DNA of 53,939 bases from CAZCFB01 sp964511535 (GCA_964511535.1 CAZEFW010000047.1:1-53939); one strand, 5' to 3'. Shown: positions 32,899 through 41,855, numbered from the stretch's first letter. Numbers and translations are program-made. The notes: generated by a model from the sequence alone, not told the origin.

Positions 32899-33585
32899 CT
32901 ACTTGGTGGCGGCGCCGGGGAAGATGTACGGGGTCTGCTGGCGCTTCTGCTTGAACTGGGTCTCGTTGAGCTTGTAGGTGACCTCGCCCAGGGTGCCCAC
33001 CTGGCTGACGCCGGTGTACAGGGTCCGGCTCTTGCTCTGGCCAGCCTTGTCGGTGGTGGTGACCGTGGTAGCCACCAGGGCGTCGCCGCCCTTGCCCGGG
33101 TAGACCAGCTTGTCCACCTTGCGCTTTGACCCGTCCTTCTTGGTGGTCCAGCTGCTGTGGTGAACGATGTCTTTCTGGATCGAGATGCTCTCGCCGGCGT
33201 TCTGTTTGCCCGAGGTGAAGGCGTAGCTGGCGAGCCGGCTGTTGTTGTTGTTGGCGATCTGCTGCTTGAACTTCACCAGGCCCTTGTTGGCGGTCACGCG
33301 GTTGGTGCCCTTGGCCGCCAGGACCTTGTTATCATTGACCTTCATCTTTCCGCCGCCCATCTTCTGCAGCTTGTAGCCAGCGCGCACGGCCCGCAGCGGG
33401 GCCATCTGGATCGACCGCGGGACCTTGTAGCCCCGCAGGGTACGAGACAGGGCACGCGCGTTGGCGCGCTGGTCCTTCATGGCGCGCGCTCCCATGGGGC
33501 CGTTGTTGCGAGCCTGGGCGGCGGGCACCAGCAGGAGGGTGGCGGCGAATACGACGGTGATGGTGGTCAGCAGGTGGCGTTTCAT
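32899..33585 (-). CDS. Secreted basic protein of unknown function
   Basis: 228 aa from ATG 33585, chosen for the signal peptide MKRHLLTTITVVFAATLLLV ... AQA and a GGAGAAGG leader; an upstream in-frame ATG would spoil the signal. The mature protein is rich in Lys, Asn, Gln, Thr and Arg, has no Cys and alternates polar beta-like segments (KVDKLVYPGKGGDALVATTVTTTD). No family recognised. Probably periplasmic. It is bounded by a repeat-filled gap and by an AT-rich upstream region with the palindromic word ACGCGT twice (33619 and 33632), which might be an operator. Confidence 0.7.
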   Translation of the reverse strand: MKRHLLTTITVVFAATLLLVPAAQARNNGPMGARAMKDQRANARALSRTLRGYKVPRSIQMAPLRAVRAGYKLQKMGGGKMKVNDNKVLAAKGTNRVTANKGLVKFKQQIANNNNSRLASYAFTSGKQNAGESISIQKDIVHHSSWTTKKDGSKRKVDKLVYPGKGGDALVATTVTTTDKAGQSKSRTLYTGVSQVGTLGEVTYKLNETQFKQKRQQTPYIFPGAATK

Positions 33586-33761
33586 CTTTCCTTCTCCTCG
33601 CATACTCCCGAATAAATGCAACGCGTATGCCACACGCGTCGATCACGATAACATCTTGATATTCAACAATTCAACAGGATCTACCGCCAACAGGGGTGGC
33701 AAGCGGGGTTGGCCGGCCAGCGGGTGATGGTCGGAAGATCTGGGGGGGCCGGCCCCCGAGC

Positions 33762-34982
33762 TCAGACCAACTTCGCCTTTTTCATTGCGATTTCGAGCTG
33801 TTCAATGCGCTCGGCCAGGCGGCCAGTCAGCCCCACGGAGATGCGCAGCAGCCCCGGGCTGAGGCCCATCTTGGTCTGGTCCTCGGGCGGGATCTCCGAC
33901 GAGGTGGAGGATCCAGAGCAGGACATCAGGGTATCGAAGTACCCCAGGGAGACGGCGATGAACCCGAAGCGGAGCTCGTTTTGCAGCACGGTCATCAGGC
34001 GCTCGGCCTTCTCCGGGGTGCCGCAGTCCAGGGTCAGGATGCCGCCGAAGCCGTAGCCCTCGTTGACCATGGAGGCGAGCAGGTCATGCTGCGGGTGGGA
34101 CGGGAGGCCCGGGTAGGTCACCGGCGCGCCCATGGCCTCCAGCGCCTCGGCCATGGCCAGCGCTCGGCGTCCGTGCTCGCGCATGCGCACGGCCAGGTGC
34201 GGCAGGCGCTGGATGATGTCGAACGCCGTGCGGGCGTCCATGGTGGGGCCGAGCAGCATGACGCGGCCGTTGTGCAGGCCCATCAGCTCCAGCTGGAAAT
34301 CCTTGGAGCAACACACCACGCCGGCCACCAGGTCGCTGGCGCCGTTGATGAACTTGGTGAGGGAGTGGACCACCACGTCGGCGCCCAGGGCGGTGGGGCT
34401 GAGCATCAGCGGGGTGAAGGTGTTGTCCACCACCAGCTGGATGTCCCGGGCGTGGGCCACCTCGGCCAGCGCGGGGATGTCGGCCACCTTGAGGGTCGGG
34501 TTGCCCACGGTCTCGGTGTAGAAGACCTTGGTGTGCGGCGTGATGGCCTCCTTGAACTGCTCGGGCTTCCGCGGGTCCACGAAGGTGGTGTAGATGCCCA
34601 TGGATGGCAGCAAGGTGCTGAGCAGGGCGTGGGTGCCGCCGTAGACCGTCCGGCTGGCCACGATGTGGTCCCCGGCGCGGCAGAGCTGCAGCAGGGTGGA
34701 GGAGATGGCGCCCATGCCGCTGGCCGTGCACACCGCGTTCTCGGTGCCCTCCAGGGCGGCGAGGTAGCGGGCGAGCACCGCCACTGTGGGGTTGAAGTGG
34801 CGGCTGTAGAGGAAGCAGCCGCCCAGGTCCGGCCCGCGCATGCCATCGAAGATCTCGGGCATGATCGTGGGATCGAGCACCGTGAAGGTGGAGGAGCGCG
34901 CCACCGACGGGCAGACGCCTCCGTGCTCGCCGAACTCGCGGCGGACCTGGTCCATGGCCTGGGCAGGATCGAACTTTTTCAT
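33762..34982 (-). CDS. PLP-dependent Cys/Met metabolism enzyme (trans-sulfuration family)
   Basis: 406 aa. It has the family layout: Y59-S-R61 and N64-P in YSRHFNPTV for phosphate and substrate binding, the Gly-rich loop ASGMGAISST, D187 in VVDNTFTPL, the PLP Lys210 in VHSLTKFINGASDLVAG, and the late SLG and Arg-containing LRISVGLTG. Candidates are methionine gamma-lyase, cystathionine gamma-synthase/lyase or O-acetylhomoserine sulfhydrylase. A Cys-rich internal region (VCCSK, SCSGSS) is noted. It follows zupT by 47 bp on the same strand and may be in that operon. Confidence 0.9.
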   Translation of the reverse strand: MKKFDPAQAMDQVRREFGEHGGVCPSVARSSTFTVLDPTIMPEIFDGMRGPDLGGCFLYSRHFNPTVAVLARYLAALEGTENAVCTASGMGAISSTLLQLCRAGDHIVASRTVYGGTHALLSTLLPSMGIYTTFVDPRKPEQFKEAITPHTKVFYTETVGNPTLKVADIPALAEVAHARDIQLVVDNTFTPLMLSPTALGADVVVHSLTKFINGASDLVAGVVCCSKDFQLELMGLHNGRVMLLGPTMDARTAFDIIQRLPHLAVRMREHGRRALAMAEALEAMGAPVTYPGLPSHPQHDLLASMVNEGYGFGGILTLDCGTPEKAERLMTVLQNELRFGFIAVSLGYFDTLMSCSGSSTSSEIPPEDQTKMGLSPGLLRISVGLTGRLAERIEQLEIAMKKAKLV

Positions 34983-35029
34983 GTGGGTCCTCCTCCGTGC
35001 AGTCAGGGGAGGATATGAGATCTGGCCCG

Positions 35030-35836
35030 CTACATAAAGAGCAGCAGGCTCAGGGCCATGACCGCCATGCCCGCCATCACGCCGTAGATGGCCACGTGGC
35101 CCGTGCCGTACTCCTTGGCAGTGGGCAGCAGCTCGTCCAGGGAGATGAACACCATGATGCCGCCCACCGAGGAGAAGACGATGCCGAACACGGTGTCGGA
35201 GAAGAAGGCCTTGAACAGGAAGTAGCCGAGCAGCGCGCCGGCGGGCTCGGAGAGGCCGGACAAGAACGAGTACCAGAACGCCTTCTTCTTGCTGCCGGTG
35301 GCGAAGTAGATCGGCACCGACACGCTGATCCCCTCGGGGATGTTGTGGATCGCCACGGCCACGGCGATGGACACGCCGAGGGAGGGGTCCACCATGGCCG
35401 AGGCGAAGGTGGCCAGCCCCTCGGGGAAGTTGTGGATGGCGATGGCCAGGGCGGTGAACAGCCCCATGCGCATGAGCGCGGCGTCATCGGGGGGCCCGTC
35501 CGCCATGGTCTCCAGGGCGTGGGCTTCGTGGGGGTTGCCTGCCTCGGGCACCAGCCGATCGATGATCGCGATGAACACCATGCCGCCGAAGAAGGCGAGC
35601 ACCGCGGCCCAGGTGCCCTTGGTCTCGCCGTAAACCTTGACCAGCGACTCGGTCGCCTTGACGAGGATCTCGGCGAAGGAGAGGTAGATCATCACCCCCG
35701 CCGAGAAGCCGAGGGCGCCGGAGAGGAAGCGCTTGTTGGTGCGGTTGGTGAAAAACGCCAGGGCGCTGCCGATGCCGGTGGAGAGACCCGCGAAGAGGGT
35801 CAGGCCAAAGGCCATGAGCACGTTGCCGCTGGACAT
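35030..35836 (-). CDS. zupT: ZIP-family divalent metal transporter
   Basis: 268 aa, eight transmembrane helices. The two metal-site helices carry HNFPEG (135-140) and HNIPEG (164-169), the diagnostic pair of ZupT. A His-containing loop (NPHEAHALET) precedes helix 4. It imports zinc and probably other divalent cations across the inner membrane. Length is usual for the family. Thirty bases separate it from uppP. Confidence 0.95.
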   Translation of the reverse strand: MSSGNVLMAFGLTLFAGLSTGIGSALAFFTNRTNKRFLSGALGFSAGVMIYLSFAEILVKATESLVKVYGETKGTWAAVLAFFGGMVFIAIIDRLVPEAGNPHEAHALETMADGPPDDAALMRMGLFTALAIAIHNFPEGLATFASAMVDPSLGVSIAVAVAIHNIPEGISVSVPIYFATGSKKKAFWYSFLSGLSEPAGALLGYFLFKAFFSDTVFGIVFSSVGGIMVFISLDELLPTAKEYGTGHVAIYGVMAGMAVMALSLLLFM

Positions 35837-35866
35837 GAGGTTTACCCGCCGTTTCGGTTCAGGTGA

Positions 35867-36718
35867 TCAGGTGAAAAGGGAGTATAGCAACACCGCGACC
35901 CCGAGGGGCACCACGTATGCGGCGAACCAGTGCAGGCCGCCGCGACGCACCAGGCTCACCAGCCAGCGCAGGGCGAGGTAGCCGGAGAGGGCCGCCACGG
36001 CGGTGCCCGCGGCGTAGGCCAGCAGCGGGTCAGCGCCGCCCGGCTGCACTTTGCGCACCTGGAGCAGGACAGCGCCGAGGATGGCGGGGATGGAGAGCAG
36101 GAACGAGAGGCGAGCGGCCATGGCGCGGTGGACGCCGAGCAGCAGGCCGGCGGCGATGGTGGTGCCGCTGCGGGAGATGCCGGGGGTGATGGCCATGCCC
36201 TGGGCGATGCCCACCAGCAGGGCGCGCCCGGCGGTGAGCGTGTGGTGGCTGTCGTCGGGCTCCTGCTCGTGGGGCGCGCCGGGGCGCAGCCGGGTGAGGG
36301 TCAGGATGGCGCCGGTGATCATGAAGGTGACCCCCACCGTACCCAGGCTGGAGAAGAGCCGCTCGAACAGGTCCTCGAGGGTGATGCCGATGATGCCAGT
36401 GGGGATGGTGCCGATGACCACACACGCCGCGAGGCGGAAGCCGCGATCCTCGCGCCAGAGCCGCGCCGGCCCCTGGCCCAGCCGCGAGAGGCTGACGATC
36501 ATCTGCAGTATGTCGGCGCGGTAGAGCCAGAGCACGGGCAGCAGCGTGCCCACGTGCAGCAGCGTGTCGAACATCAGCGACCCGGGCCCCCCGACGCCGA
36601 GCAAGGCGCTGCCCACCACCAGGTGGCCGGAGCTGGAGACCGGCAGAAACTCAGTGAGCCCCTGGACCAGGCCAAGGATCATCGCGCTGATCAGCGTCGT
36701 CTCGCCTCGTTGAGTCAT
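35867..36718 (-). CDS. uppP: Undecaprenyl-diphosphatase
   Basis: 283 aa, with GGAG just before the ATG. The family signatures are present: LVQGLTEFLPVSSSGHL with the catalytic Glu (E23) and His (H32), and GISRSGTTIAAGLL later. About eight helices. It dephosphorylates undecaprenyl diphosphate at the membrane so that the lipid carrier can be reused for peptidoglycan and glycan synthesis. It is the first gene of a probable uppP-zupT-transsulfuration operon and diverges from the beta-propeller gene. Confidence 0.96.
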   Translation of the reverse strand: MTQRGETTLISAMILGLVQGLTEFLPVSSSGHLVVGSALLGVGGPGSLMFDTLLHVGTLLPVLWLYRADILQMIVSLSRLGQGPARLWREDRGFRLAACVVIGTIPTGIIGITLEDLFERLFSSLGTVGVTFMITGAILTLTRLRPGAPHEQEPDDSHHTLTAGRALLVGIAQGMAITPGISRSGTTIAAGLLLGVHRAMAARLSFLLSIPAILGAVLLQVRKVQPGGADPLLAYAAGTAVAALSGYLALRWLVSLVRRGGLHWFAAYVVPLGVAVLLYSLFT

Positions 36719-36770
36719 GGCTCCAGCATTAAAAACAACATCGTCACAAATTGCACGCGCTGCGGTTTGC

Positions 36771-36776
36771 TACACT
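36771..36776 (+). promoter_or_regulatory. -10 box (TACACT) of a probable leaderless transcript
   Basis: TACACT lies 6 nt before ATG 36783 and there is no Shine-Dalgarno. TTGCAC at 36751 is only 14 bp upstream, so the -35 is unclear. Confidence 0.5.
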
Positions 36777-36782
36777 GCCGGC

Positions 36783-37874
36783 ATGCGTCCCCGGACTGTC
36801 CTGCTCTGCGCCGTCCTGCTGCTGGTGAGCGGCCTGGTGTACCTGTTGCTTCGCTCGGGCGACGAGCCGGAGGAGCTGCAGGGCCCGGACCCGGTGCCCG
36901 AGCGGTCCGAGCGGCCGCGCCCCACCGCGGCCACGCCGCCGCCGTCGCCGGAGGAGCAGGTGACCGGGTCCGAAGGGAAGGCGCCCGGTGCGGGCCGGGT
37001 GGTGCTCGAGGCCGGGTGGGGATCCGGCGCGGACCAACTCGGGCGCACCGGCGGCAGGGAGTCGAACCCCGAGGGCCCCATGAGCCTCACGGTGGACGGC
37101 CAGGGGAACCTGCTGCTGCTGGACCAGGTCAACCGGCGCATCCAACGCTTCGGCGCCGACGGCTCCGCCCTCGGCGGCATGGCCCTCAAGACGGCCACGG
37201 CCCAGGACCTGCTGGTGGACGAAAAGGGGCGCACCATGGTGCTCGACCGCCTCAACAAGGAGCCAGGGGTGGACCTGTACGACCACGACGGCCGCCCGCT
37301 GGGCCGGCTGCCCGCCCTGGCCGGCGACATCAAGCAGGGGGGCGCCATCACCGGCCTGTTCGCCGACGGTGACAGCGTGTATGTCGAGGATCAGAACGAC
37401 GACCTGGTGAAGGTGGGCGGCGCAGGCGGCAAGGCGACCACCGGCCCCCAGACCCTGCCCGGCCGCCCCACCCGCGACGGAAAGCTGCTCATCAAGGCCG
37501 GGATCATCGACCGCGCCTCGGGCAAGCTCTATGTCCAGGCCCACGGCCGGGATCGCACCCTGGCCTGGGAGACGCCCGTCACCCTGACCGCGCCGCCGCT
37601 GCACATCCTGATGCTCGACAGCGACAACGCCGGCCAGATCTACCTCGGCGTGGAGGTGGGCCGCGAGGACCCCGTCACCTTCGCCATGGTCGACCTCGCC
37701 ACCGTGGTCGTCCGCCTCGGCAGCGACGGCAAGCTCACCGGCACCCTCACGCTGCCCCCCACCACCGAGGACCCCACCGAGAGCTTCCGCCCCCTGGTGG
37801 TGGGCCCCAACGGCACCATCTATCACATGGTCATGGGTCCCGGCGGAGTGAGGGTGACAGCGTACCGGTTGTGA
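36783..37874 (+). CDS. Membrane-anchored beta-propeller (NHL-like) protein
   Basis: 363 aa from ATG 36783. A single N-terminal helix (~5-22) acts as signal or anchor and is followed by a Pro/Glu-rich spacer. From ~90 onwards there are regular blade-like repeats such as LTVDGQGNLLLLDQVNRRIQRF and DLLVDEKGRTMVLDRLN, similar to NHL propeller strands. No Cys in the propeller part. It would sit in the periplasm and bind a ligand or scaffold. The gene converges on the DUF2341 lipoprotein gene. Confidence 0.8.
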   Translation: MRPRTVLLCAVLLLVSGLVYLLLRSGDEPEELQGPDPVPERSERPRPTAATPPPSPEEQVTGSEGKAPGAGRVVLEAGWGSGADQLGRTGGRESNPEGPMSLTVDGQGNLLLLDQVNRRIQRFGADGSALGGMALKTATAQDLLVDEKGRTMVLDRLNKEPGVDLYDHDGRPLGRLPALAGDIKQGGAITGLFADGDSVYVEDQNDDLVKVGGAGGKATTGPQTLPGRPTRDGKLLIKAGIIDRASGKLYVQAHGRDRTLAWETPVTLTAPPLHILMLDSDNAGQIYLGVEVGREDPVTFAMVDLATVVVRLGSDGKLTGTLTLPPTTEDPTESFRPLVVGPNGTIYHMVMGPGGVRVTAYRL

Positions 37875-37890
37875 GGCGCGCGAGCCGCGC

Positions 37891-39639
37891 TCAGATCTTC
37901 TTCTCGCTGCCGAGCTGGACCGTGGTCACCTCCAGCACGGCCTTGCCCTTGAACTGGGTCCCGCTGTTGCCAGGCTTGCCCGACGCCGCCGTGCCGTACT
38001 GGCCGCCGGCGCCGCCGCTGACGTTCACCGGGCCCCCGTGGATCAGGCTCTTCTCGTAGAACACCTTGAACCGCCCGCCGCCGCCGCCGCCGCCGCCGTC
38101 GTTGGCTGACGAAGAGCCCGAGCCCCCGGCGCCGCCCCTGGCCGTGCACTGGCTGTTGAGCACGATGTCGTACCCCTTGAACAGGATGCCGCCCCCGGCG
38201 CCGCCGCCCCCCGACTGCGCCCCGCCCACCCCCGCGGTGCCGCTCATCCGGATGTCGCCGGCGGCGAAGATGTACCGGCCCTCCAGGGTCACCGCGCCGC
38301 CGCCCGCGCCGCCCTTGCTGCTGCCGCCGGCCCCGCCGCCCGACCCCATCATGATGCTCGGGGTCTGCTGCGAGCCGTTGGGGTTGCCCGGCTGGCCCGG
38401 CGTGTCGCCGCTGTCGTAGCCGCCCAGCCCACCGGACCCGCCGTAGCTGCCGCCGCCGCCGCCGGAGTTGGAGCTGCCGCCCCCCGCCCCCGGCCCCCCG
38501 CCGCTGCTGCTGGAGCTGCCGCCCGTGTAGCCCCTGCCCTCGCCGCTGATCATGCCCTTGATCCAGATCAGCCGGGCCTTGATCACCAGCGGCTGGGCCT
38601 GGTTCACCGTGATGGTGTGCCCCGACTTCAGCTCGAAGGAGTCCCACTTCTGCGAGCCGCCCATGTTGTGGCCGCCGCTGCTGACGAACCGCTTGGGGAA
38701 GGTCTTGTTGAAGCTGGAGGTTGAGCCCGCGCCGGTGTTTCCGTAGTACATGTGGATCGTGCGCACGGTCTTGGCGCCGAGGGACGGCACCAGCACCCAC
38801 GCCACGGTCTTGCCGCCGTAGTTCCACGACTCGATCCAGTGCGGGAGGTCGTAGTTGCCCGGCTTGCTCGACGAGGAGAACCGCATGTCGAACCCGTCCT
38901 TGCGCGCGTGGCCGTAGGCGAAGTTGTTGGCGTTGAGCTCCACCGCCACCGGGTAGTTGCCCAGGCTGGACGTGGCCTTGCCCGTGTCCACCAGGATCGG
39001 CACCCGGTACTGCCAGTTGCTGATGGTGAACGCCTTGGGCGAGATCCCGTTGAGCTTGACGTTCTGGGCGTCGGTCACGCGCACGCGGTAGGTCGCGGCG
39101 TTGGACAGGGTCGAGGGGATCTTCCAGGGCTGCTTGCCGCTGTTCTTCACCCCCACCGCGATGTTGACCACCTTGATGCCGCTCCTGAGCAGGTCGATGT
39201 TGACGAAGGAGACGCCCTTGGCCGTCCAGGTGATGAAGCGCTGGCTGCCCGCGGCCCACACCTCGCCGCCCTTGGGGGTGGTCACCTTGATGCTGCCGGT
39301 GGGCTTGCTGTCGGGCGGCAGCTTGCTGTCGGGCGGCTTTTTGAGGTCCGCGAGCGGCTTCGTATCGGGCCAGGGGTAGATGTCCTGGGTCGACGGGGCG
39401 TCCTGGGAGCCGTCGAGCTCCGGCGCGCTGTCCAGCCCGGGCCCGTCCCCCTGCCCTGCGCCGCCCTCGCCCGCCGCGTCGCCCACGGAGCCCTCGGGCA
39501 GGATCACGTCGGTCAGCGGAGCGTTGACGTCCTGTCCCCCGTCGGCGGCTGGGGTCGACTTGGCGCTGGCGCACCCCGCCAGGGTTACGGCGCAGCCAAG
39601 GATGATGGCGCGGCAAGTTCTCATGGGCGAAGAGGACAT
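37891..39639 (-). CDS. DUF2341-containing lipoprotein with a Gly-rich C-terminus
   Basis: 582 aa. The lipobox LAGC follows either ATG 39639 or ATG 39624 (MRTCRAIILGCAVTLAGC is the tidier signal). An Asp/Pro-rich linker (PDTKPLADLKKPPDSKLPPD) leads to a Kre9/KNH-like beta domain (SIKVTTPKGGEVWAAGSQRF, ~115-205), then a DUF2341 domain (~210-335; WQYRVPILVDTGKATSSLGNYPV, VRTIHMYYGN). The last ~200 residues are dominated by Gly/Ser runs with beta strands. DUF2341 proteins are large surface proteins; this is probably an outer-surface adhesin or matrix protein. Function not known. Confidence 0.85.
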   Translation of the reverse strand: MSSSPMRTCRAIILGCAVTLAGCASAKSTPAADGGQDVNAPLTDVILPEGSVGDAAGEGGAGQGDGPGLDSAPELDGSQDAPSTQDIYPWPDTKPLADLKKPPDSKLPPDSKPTGSIKVTTPKGGEVWAAGSQRFITWTAKGVSFVNIDLLRSGIKVVNIAVGVKNSGKQPWKIPSTLSNAATYRVRVTDAQNVKLNGISPKAFTISNWQYRVPILVDTGKATSSLGNYPVAVELNANNFAYGHARKDGFDMRFSSSSKPGNYDLPHWIESWNYGGKTVAWVLVPSLGAKTVRTIHMYYGNTGAGSTSSFNKTFPKRFVSSGGHNMGGSQKWDSFELKSGHTITVNQAQPLVIKARLIWIKGMISGEGRGYTGGSSSSSGGGPGAGGGSSNSGGGGGSYGGSGGLGGYDSGDTPGQPGNPNGSQQTPSIMMGSGGGAGGSSKGGAGGGAVTLEGRYIFAAGDIRMSGTAGVGGAQSGGGGAGGGILFKGYDIVLNSQCTARGGAGGSGSSSANDGGGGGGGGRFKVFYEKSLIHGGPVNVSGGAGGQYGTAASGKPGNSGTQFKGKAVLEVTTVQLGSEKKI

Positions 39640-39711
39640 CTTTTTACCACAGAACAGCGCCCGCGGGCGGTCAAGTCGAACCTCGGCACGTCCCGGGCCT
39701 GCTCACGGAAG

Positions 39712-39741
39712 TTGATCCCCGGGGGCCCCGTTCCTTACACT
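39712..39741 (+). promoter_or_regulatory. Promoter of the Cys-rich lipoprotein gene; leaderless
   Basis: TTGATC (39712-39717), 18 bp, TACACT (39736-39741). The ATG is 6 nt after the -10, so the transcript probably starts at or next to the ATG. Confidence 0.55.
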
Positions 39742-39747
39742 CGAGTG

Positions 39748-40602
39748 ATGAGAGCCGCCCGCTTTGCCCTGATGCTGGTGCTGGCCTGCGCAGTGGCCAG
39801 CTGCGCCAAGGCGCGGCAGACCCTGATGCCGCAGGACCAGGGGGCGGCGGCGGATCAGGACGCGGCCCAGGACCTGGTGCAGGACGACCAGGGCAGCGGC
39901 AGGCTGGATCTGACCTACCCGGAGGCTGCCCCGGGGACGGACCTGGCGCTGGACATCGACCTCGCGCCGGACCTGACCCCGCCGCCCGACCTGATGCAGC
40001 CCGACACCTGCAGCCCCGACTGCGCCGGCAAGTGCAAGGGCGCCGACGACGGCTGCGGCAAGCCGTGCCCGGTGAGCCAGTGCACCGGCTGCTGCAAGAA
40101 GAAGGTGTGCCGCCCCGGCGCCGCCACCAAGGAGTGCGGCGCCACGGGCGGGCCGTGCAACGATTGCTCGGTCACCCATGACTGCCAGGTGGGCGTGTGC
40201 TCCGCCGGGACATGCGCCAAGCAGAACCGCCCGGACGGCATCTACTGCCCCGGCGGCCGCTGCTACAGCGGCATGTGCTGCAAGGGCTGCTGGGACGGCG
40301 GCTTCTGCCGCGGCGGCATCAGCGGGCAATACTGCGGCAAGAACGGCAACACCTGCTCCACCTGCCAGACCAGCAACCCGTGCAAGACCGCCACCTGCAA
40401 CAACGGCAACTGCGTCCTGAGCCAGCGCCCCTTCGGCTGGGGCTGCCCCTCCGGCAAGTGCCTGCACGGTAACTGCTGCACAGGGTGCATCAGCGGCGGC
40501 TCCTGCCACGGCGGGCAGAACAACAGCTACTGCGGCAACTGGGGCGGGCCGTGCAAGTCATGCTGGCACCCGAAGAACTGCAACGGGGGCAACTGCAGCT
40601 GA
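39748..40602 (+). CDS. Cys-rich surface lipoprotein
   Basis: 284 aa. Signal MRAARFALMLVLACAVASC with lipobox VASC. A ~65-residue Asp/Gln/Pro-rich linker (DLTPPPDLMQPD and similar) is followed by ~190 residues with more than 40 Cys arranged as CxxDC, GCC, CxxGxC and YCGKNGNTCSTC units. At least two copies of a ~70-residue module (CCKGCWDGGFCRGGISGQYCGKNG and CCTGCISGGSCHGGQNNSYCGNWG) can be seen. Likely a disulfide-rich, surface-exposed ligand-binding stalk protein. Specific family not recognised. Confidence 0.8.
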   Translation: MRAARFALMLVLACAVASCAKARQTLMPQDQGAAADQDAAQDLVQDDQGSGRLDLTYPEAAPGTDLALDIDLAPDLTPPPDLMQPDTCSPDCAGKCKGADDGCGKPCPVSQCTGCCKKKVCRPGAATKECGATGGPCNDCSVTHDCQVGVCSAGTCAKQNRPDGIYCPGGRCYSGMCCKGCWDGGFCRGGISGQYCGKNGNTCSTCQTSNPCKTATCNNGNCVLSQRPFGWGCPSGKCLHGNCCTGCISGGSCHGGQNNSYCGNWGGPCKSCWHPKNCNGGNCS

Positions 40603-40611
40603 CGCGGCGGC

Positions 40612-41670
40612 CTACTCCTCGTCCTCGCGCTTCTGGTTGCCGAGGCGGATGGACACGGGGCTGCTCCACAGCATGGAGACCAGCTCCGCCTGGCGCGAGG
40701 TGTTGGTCTTGCGGTAGAGCGCCTTCATGTGGGTCTTGGCGGTGTTGATGCTGACGTGCAGCGCCTCTGCCGCTTCCTCCATGGTCTTGCCCTGCATCAG
40801 CTTGACGGCGAAGGCGGCCTGGCGCGGCGACAGATCGTAGAGCCGGCGCAGGATCTTCATCCGCGGCTCCGGATCCTGGTCGGGGTCAGTGACCACCACC
40901 GCCACCACCGGGTCGGTCGATTCCCCACCGCCCACGGCCGCCTCGAGCGGGCCCACCATCAGGTTGAGCGGCTGCCGCTCACGCCCCCTGGAGATGGTGG
41001 TGGCCCCGCCGGTGGGGACATAGCCGTCGTCAGGACCCGGCAGCGCCGCCTCCACCAGCCGCTGGATCACCGCGGTCTCCGTGGCGGCCCGCGCCTCGAG
41101 CTTGCCGCCCTCGCTGATCTTGACCCCGTCGCCGTCCTGCAGCAGGCCCCGCGCGATCTGGTTGGAGAGCAACACCATGCGCCGTGCGTCCACCAGCACG
41201 ATGCCCATGGGCATCCGGTCCAGCAGCTTGGCCAGCGCCTTCATGCGCTGCTCCAGCCGCTCCCGCGACATGCCCCCGCTCGCCTCGAGGCGATAGCGCG
41301 AGATGGCTGACTCGAACAGGCGGTCCAGCGGCCCGGCGTCCGAGAAGGGCTTGATCAGATATGCCGTGACCTGGAACCTTCCGACCTGGAAGCCTCGCTG
41401 CGGGGACGCGCTGTCGGTGTACAGGATGATCTCGGTGGCGGGGTACTCGTCGCGAATGTCGCTCACCAGGTCGAGGATCTCATTGTCCTCCGGATCGTCC
41501 TCCAGGATGACCAGGGCCACGTTGTCCCGGGTGAGCTCCTCCAGCACTTGCCCTCGGTCGGGCGCCTCCACCAGCCGGTAGCCGAGTCGCCTGATCTCCC
41601 GCGCGAACAGCCAGCGAACTTCGGGGTCGTCGCCCCGGAAAATCACGCGTATATCGTTACCGACGCTCAT
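40612..41670 (-). CDS. LuxR-type regulator with an atypical receiver and a PAS-like domain
   Basis: 352 aa. Residues 1-120 have the receiver layout (D14/D15 acidic pair; T85 in YTDSAS; K107 in LIKPF), but the expected phospho-acceptor Asp is Glu (E57 in LVILEDDPED). A coiled segment (~130-155) leads to a PAS-like region (~155-270; MGIVLVDARRMVLLSNQIA). The C-terminal HTH is a LuxR/NarL type (YDLSPRQAAFAVKLMQGKTMEEAAEALHVSINTAKTHMKALYRKT). Cytoplasmic DNA-binding protein. Glu could mimic phosphorylation and keep the protein active (inference). Converges with the Cys-rich lipoprotein gene. Confidence 0.88.
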   Translation of the reverse strand: MSVGNDIRVIFRGDDPEVRWLFAREIRRLGYRLVEAPDRGQVLEELTRDNVALVILEDDPEDNEILDLVSDIRDEYPATEIILYTDSASPQRGFQVGRFQVTAYLIKPFSDAGPLDRLFESAISRYRLEASGGMSRERLEQRMKALAKLLDRMPMGIVLVDARRMVLLSNQIARGLLQDGDGVKISEGGKLEARAATETAVIQRLVEAALPGPDDGYVPTGGATTISRGRERQPLNLMVGPLEAAVGGGESTDPVVAVVVTDPDQDPEPRMKILRRLYDLSPRQAAFAVKLMQGKTMEEAAEALHVSINTAKTHMKALYRKTNTSRQAELVSMLWSSPVSIRLGNQKREDEE

Positions 41671-41689
41671 AATCCGGCATTATGGGCAT

Positions 41690-41855
41690 AGTTTTTAAAA
41701 AATACAGGCCAAATTCACCCGTTTGGGTGAAGACGGGTTTCAATTTCTCGGGCAACACTGAGATCACTCGTAACAGACATCAACTCCGGGCAAATGAGGG
41801 GAGAGGCAGCGCCTCGATGTTGCCGGCCGCATCTCCCGCGGCCGGCATTTTTTTT
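41690..41855 (+). ncRNA. Candidate small RNA ending in a strong terminator
   Basis: The region has no gene on the plus strand, yet ends in a terminator oriented on that strand, and both neighbouring genes read on the minus strand. A first hairpin TTCACCC-GTTT-GGGTGAA (41714-41731) lies near the 5' side. A weak promoter, TTACCG (41657) - 17 bp - TTATGG (41680-41685), would start the RNA near 41692. It may alternatively be an antisense or leader transcript. Not tied to a known RNA family. Confidence 0.45.
41821..41855 (+). terminator. Rho-independent terminator
   Basis: TGCCGGCCGC pairs with GCGGCCGGCA (10 bp, loop ATCTCCC), followed by eight T at 41848-41855. The T-tract fits only plus-strand transcription. 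Confidence 0.9.

Noticed and set aside
33745..33758. GGGGGCCGGCCCCC palindrome as a terminator for the trans-sulfuration gene
   Set aside because: It is a perfect palindrome with no room for a loop and no T-tract follows on the minus strand.
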